Below, in pieces: positions 62,193 to 64,000 of a stretch of 64,000 bases of DNA. Below the pieces are notes generated by a model. That model saw only the letters and a list, made by a program, of their open reading frames with translations. It was not told the DNA's origin and did not search any database. The first letter of the stretch is position 1, and each line of letters opens with the position of its first letter. A program made the position numbers and the translations under genes. The stretch lies in NCBI GenBank assembly GCA_963575745.1, contig CAUYUJ010020669.1, forward strand, positions 1 through 64,000, read 5' to 3'. Origin of the DNA: Prorocentrum cordatum. Its lineage: Eukaryota > Sar > Dinophyceae > Prorocentrales > Prorocentraceae.

Positions 62193-62382
62193 ACGGCAGG
62201 TTCGTGTCGTGATGACTCGGGCGTTAGTTCCTGACACCGAGGGGATCGTTCAGCCTTGAACGATCGGCGGTTTCCGAAACGTCGGATCATTCAACATCGA
62301 CCAACTCCGGGTCGCCGGCGGCGTTCAACGTTGAACGCCGGCGGCGGGGTCGCCGCTGGTCGACACGACGCGAACCTACCGT
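62193..62382. mobile_element. Short TIR element, family TIR-5, copy 2 (190 bp)
   Basis: ACGGCAGGTTCGTGTCGTG facing (reverse-complemented) ACGGTAGGTTCGCGTCGTG. Same length as 25385-25574 and same interior words (GTTCAACATCGACCAACTCC, GTTCAACGTTGAACGCC). Confidence 0.72.
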
Positions 62383-62803
62383 ACCTATCCTCTCTTTCAC
62401 TGTGCCCGCTGACACTTGGAGAAGGGTAGAGCCTTCATCATCAAATCATAGTCCTTCATCGTTACCGGCTTGACCGACGGTTACTCGGGAGGGGATCGCC
62501 CTTCGGTCGACCCTTGTCTCACACATCATCGAACCTCAACCCTGACTCCTTGGATCCTTGCCGACACAGCGGGAGCAGGAGAGGAAACGACTGAACAAGC
62601 ACAAACTGTCGGAGGACCGCGCGGATTTCTTGCGCTGGACCCCGCTCCCTGGTGCACGGAGGGACTCGGACCTCTCGTCAACTTTCCTACAGACTGGCGT
62701 TTCATCCCGAGTTGTTTTTCGAGGTTCTGGGGTCGACACAACATCTCGTCGGATGCCGGAAAAAAAAAGTTAGCCTGGCGAAGAACCCAACCACATGCAG
62801 CTA
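62383..62803. other. No recognised gene
   Basis: 62585-62660 resembles one arm of TIR-6 (GACCGCGCGGATTTCTTG). Confidence 0.45.
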
Positions 62804-63203
62804 TGAGTACCGCAGTTGTGGGTATCGTCTTCTGTGGAGCTCCCTCTGGGGCCACGAAACGTTGTAGTGGGTGGTGGAACCGCATGCGGACTGCGCCGCT
62901 GGGACCTTCGGTTGAGCTCCCTCTTGGGTCACGAAACGCTGTACTATGCGGGGCAACCGCATGCGGACTGCGCCACTGGGACCGTCGTTAGAGCCCCCTC
63001 TGGGGCCACGAAACGCTGTACTGCGTGGGGGAACCGCATGCGGACTGCGTCACTGGGGTCTTCGGTGGAACTCCGTCTGGGGCCACGAAACGCTGCACTG
63101 GCTGGTAGAACCGCATGCGGACTGCGCCACTGGGACCGTCGTTAGAGCCCCCTCTGGGGCCACGAAACGCTGTAATGGGCGGGGGAGACGCATGCGAACT
63201 GCG
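62804..63203 (+). repeat. 77-bp tandem repeat, about five units
   Basis: CGCATGCGGACTGCG recurs at 62881, 62958, 63035, 63112 and (one change) 63189, an exact 77-bp period; each unit also has GGGGCCACGAAACGCTGTA. Reading frames through it cycle and are not genes. Confidence 0.95.
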
Positions 63204-63540
<337 letters not shown>

Positions 63541-63636
63541 GGGAGTCCCAAAACAGTGCGGTGACAGACCGTGCGGCGACCTCGAATCCCCAAGAGACTT
63601 TACCGCACGGTCCATCACCGCATGGATTTGGAACCC
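63541..63636. mobile_element. Possible 96-bp inverted-repeat element
   Basis: Left arm with GTGCGGTGACAGACCGTGCG, right arm with CGCACGGTCCATCACCGCAT; the outer parts GGGAGTCCCAAAA and TTTGGAACCC also pair loosely. Confidence 0.5.
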
Positions 63637-64000
63637 TGGAGGCCCCAGTCGCCCAAGACGTCCTCGGGGAATGACACGAAACCCAAAACCGTTCGGTGAT
63701 TCCAAATCCCCTGCACTGACTTACCACAATGGCCTGGCTTGGCCCACCTGCCATAACTGAAATCCCCGGCGGCCGTCCGGGACCCCCCGAAACGCCCTTG
63801 GCCAGGCGCAGCTGCTGGAAGGCATCCCGAGGCTGGAAAACCGCCGAGAACCGACGAAAATGTCAGAAAACCTCGAGCCTCCCCCCCAACAAGGAGACGA
63901 CGACGACGACGACGATGACGACGGGGCTTCTAAGAACGCAGGGTGGCGTCTGAGAAGCCCGCCTAGCTTTTAGCAGGCTTTCTCAAAAGCCTCTGGGCAG
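63637..64000. other. No recognised gene
   Basis: Short GAC run at 63898-63922; nothing else recognised. Confidence 0.4.

Noticed and set aside
61391-62212. 273-codon plus-strand open frame
   Set aside because: It runs antisense to the retroelement remnant and then through the (GGA)n array.

Overview
The window looks like nuclear DNA of a core dinoflagellate with a very large, GC-rich, repeat-laden genome. A Prorocentrum-like species is my guess, not shown by the sequence. Reasons: a 22-nt match to the dinoflagellate spliced leader in front of a malate dehydrogenase reading frame, a coiled-coil protein of a type I know only from dinoflagellates, reverse-transcriptase proteins of dinoflagellate style, long introns, and unusually heavy (CCT)n/(GGA)n content. 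Little of it is coding, and most long open frames are read through triplet repeats or minisatellites.

Layout. 0-4 kb: a plus-strand retroelement (RT, zinc knuckle, RNase H, C-terminal zinc ribbon) broken by one frameshift. 4-20 kb: repeats, including two copies of a CCT-tailed repeat (family A), a second retroelement tail at 9.8-10.2 kb, a 230-bp tandem duplication and a 2.2-kb AACCTTCC array. 20.6-21.5 kb: a minus-strand helicase-like pseudogene. 23.9-41.2 kb: the main gene, six exons on the minus strand, start codon at 41160 and stop at 23915, about 693 aa, with a signal peptide and long coiled coils. Its introns hold (CCT)n, (ACT)n and several short terminal-inverted-repeat (TIR) elements. 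45.1-46.2 kb: an intronless NAD-malate dehydrogenase on the minus strand with a relic spliced leader 55 nt before its ATG and a one-base frameshift, so a processed retrogene. 46.9-49.6 kb: a minisatellite of about 37 copies of 65- and 90-bp units. 50-64 kb: mostly repeats, two more TIR-element copies, a fourth family A copy, and at 60.1-61.8 kb a decayed retroelement on the minus strand whose open region also starts just after a degenerate spliced leader.

Working together. There is no operon-like organisation. The recognisable minus-strand units between 20 and 62 kb all point one way, as is common in dinoflagellates; the retroelement pieces at 0-10 kb point the other way. The strongest theme is mobile DNA of several kinds: SL-tagged cDNA copies, CCT-tailed repeats, and small TIR elements with 5-bp target duplications lying in and around the one multi-exon gene. 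Two of its five introns share similar ends that do not fit GT-AG splicing.
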